From an uncultured Pseudomonadota bacterium (lineage in GTDB: Bacteria > Pseudomonadota > Gammaproteobacteria > Burkholderiales > Usitatibacteraceae): a stretch of DNA of 5,763 bases. Below are positions 5,683 through 5,763 of this stretch, piece by piece (the stretch's first letter is position 1; each line of letters starts with the position of its first letter). The notes beneath the pieces are model-generated. The model was not told the origin of the DNA. It did not search any database and saw only the letters and a list, made by a program, of their open reading frames with translations. Location of the stretch: assembly GCA_946885905.1 (NCBI GenBank), contig CAMPHL010000193.1, forward strand, positions 1 to 5,763. The letters run 5' to 3'. The position numbers and the translations under genes are program-made.

Positions 5683-5763
5683 ATGAAAAGCAGTCGCTGG
5701 AGCTTCTCCGCAGTCGCGTTCGCAGCCGCCACACTCCTCGCCTCGGGCATCGCGTTCGCCCAG
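5683..5763 (+). CDS. Exported protein, N-terminus only (possible periplasmic binding protein)
   Basis: An ATG at 5683 is preceded by a strong ribosome site (AGGAGGA, 5671-5677) and opens a frame of 27 codons that runs off the window. All that is visible is a classical Sec signal peptide: MKSSRW, then a hydrophobic stretch rich in Ala and Leu, then a likely cleavage site at AFA before Gln27. It lies 46 bases behind xsc on the same strand and may share its transcript. Sulfonate gene clusters often include ABC, TRAP or TTT-type binding proteins, so a periplasmic solute-binding protein is the leading guess. The mature sequence is absent, so the family cannot be seen. Confidence 0.7.
   Translation, partial: MKSSRWSFSAVAFAAATLLASGIAFAQ

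Noticed and set aside
1..5763. CRISPR arrays, tRNA or rRNA genes, insertion sequences, prophage genes
   Set aside because: No regularly spaced repeats, cloverleaf-like segments, transposase or phage motifs were seen; apart from the palindrome the window is ordinary dense coding sequence.

Overview
The window is GC-rich DNA that looks betaproteobacterial (Burkholderiales or Nitrosomonadales type). This rests on base composition and on the Xsc protein, which closely resembles what I remember of Cupriavidus-type sulfoacetaldehyde acetyltransferase, including its C-terminal stretch. No database search was possible. There are seven protein genes. Two are cut by the window edges, and almost all the sequence is coding.

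Layout: (1) the C-terminal two thirds of a phosphate acetyltransferase (pta), + strand, positions 2-694; (2) a perfect 78-bp palindrome at 687-764 that lies across the stop codons of the two genes converging on it; (3) a two-gene minus-strand unit, a Tat-exported ferritin-like protein (1137-1718) followed with a 1-base overlap by a small periplasmic cytochrome c (757-1137); (4) a divergent ECF sigma factor (1857-2531, + strand), sharing a 138-bp intergenic region with the ferritin-like gene; (5) a short-type citrate synthase on the minus strand (2645-3796); (6) xsc, sulfoacetaldehyde acetyltransferase, divergent from citrate synthase across only 52 bp (3849-5636); (7) the start of an exported protein (5683 onward), cut after its signal peptide.

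Two functional themes appear. The first is carbon flow from organosulfonates: Xsc splits sulfoacetaldehyde with phosphate to acetyl phosphate and sulfite, Pta turns acetyl phosphate into acetyl-CoA, and citrate synthase feeds acetyl-CoA into the TCA cycle. All three enzymes lie within 5.6 kb. The truncated exported protein behind xsc may be a periplasmic binding protein for the substrate, but this is inference. The second theme is a small envelope redox module, an ECF sigma factor facing a ferritin-like/cytochrome c pair, whose job I cannot name. No anti-sigma gene is visible next to the sigma factor.

The most unusual DNA is the 78-bp zero-spacer palindrome. It contains two copies of a smaller palindrome (GGTGTC-A-GACACC), is AT-richer than its surroundings, and looks like an inserted REP/REPIN-like element that also serves as a bidirectional terminator. 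The 52-bp citrate synthase/xsc gap also carries a regular array of WTCCG half-sites that looks like an operator.
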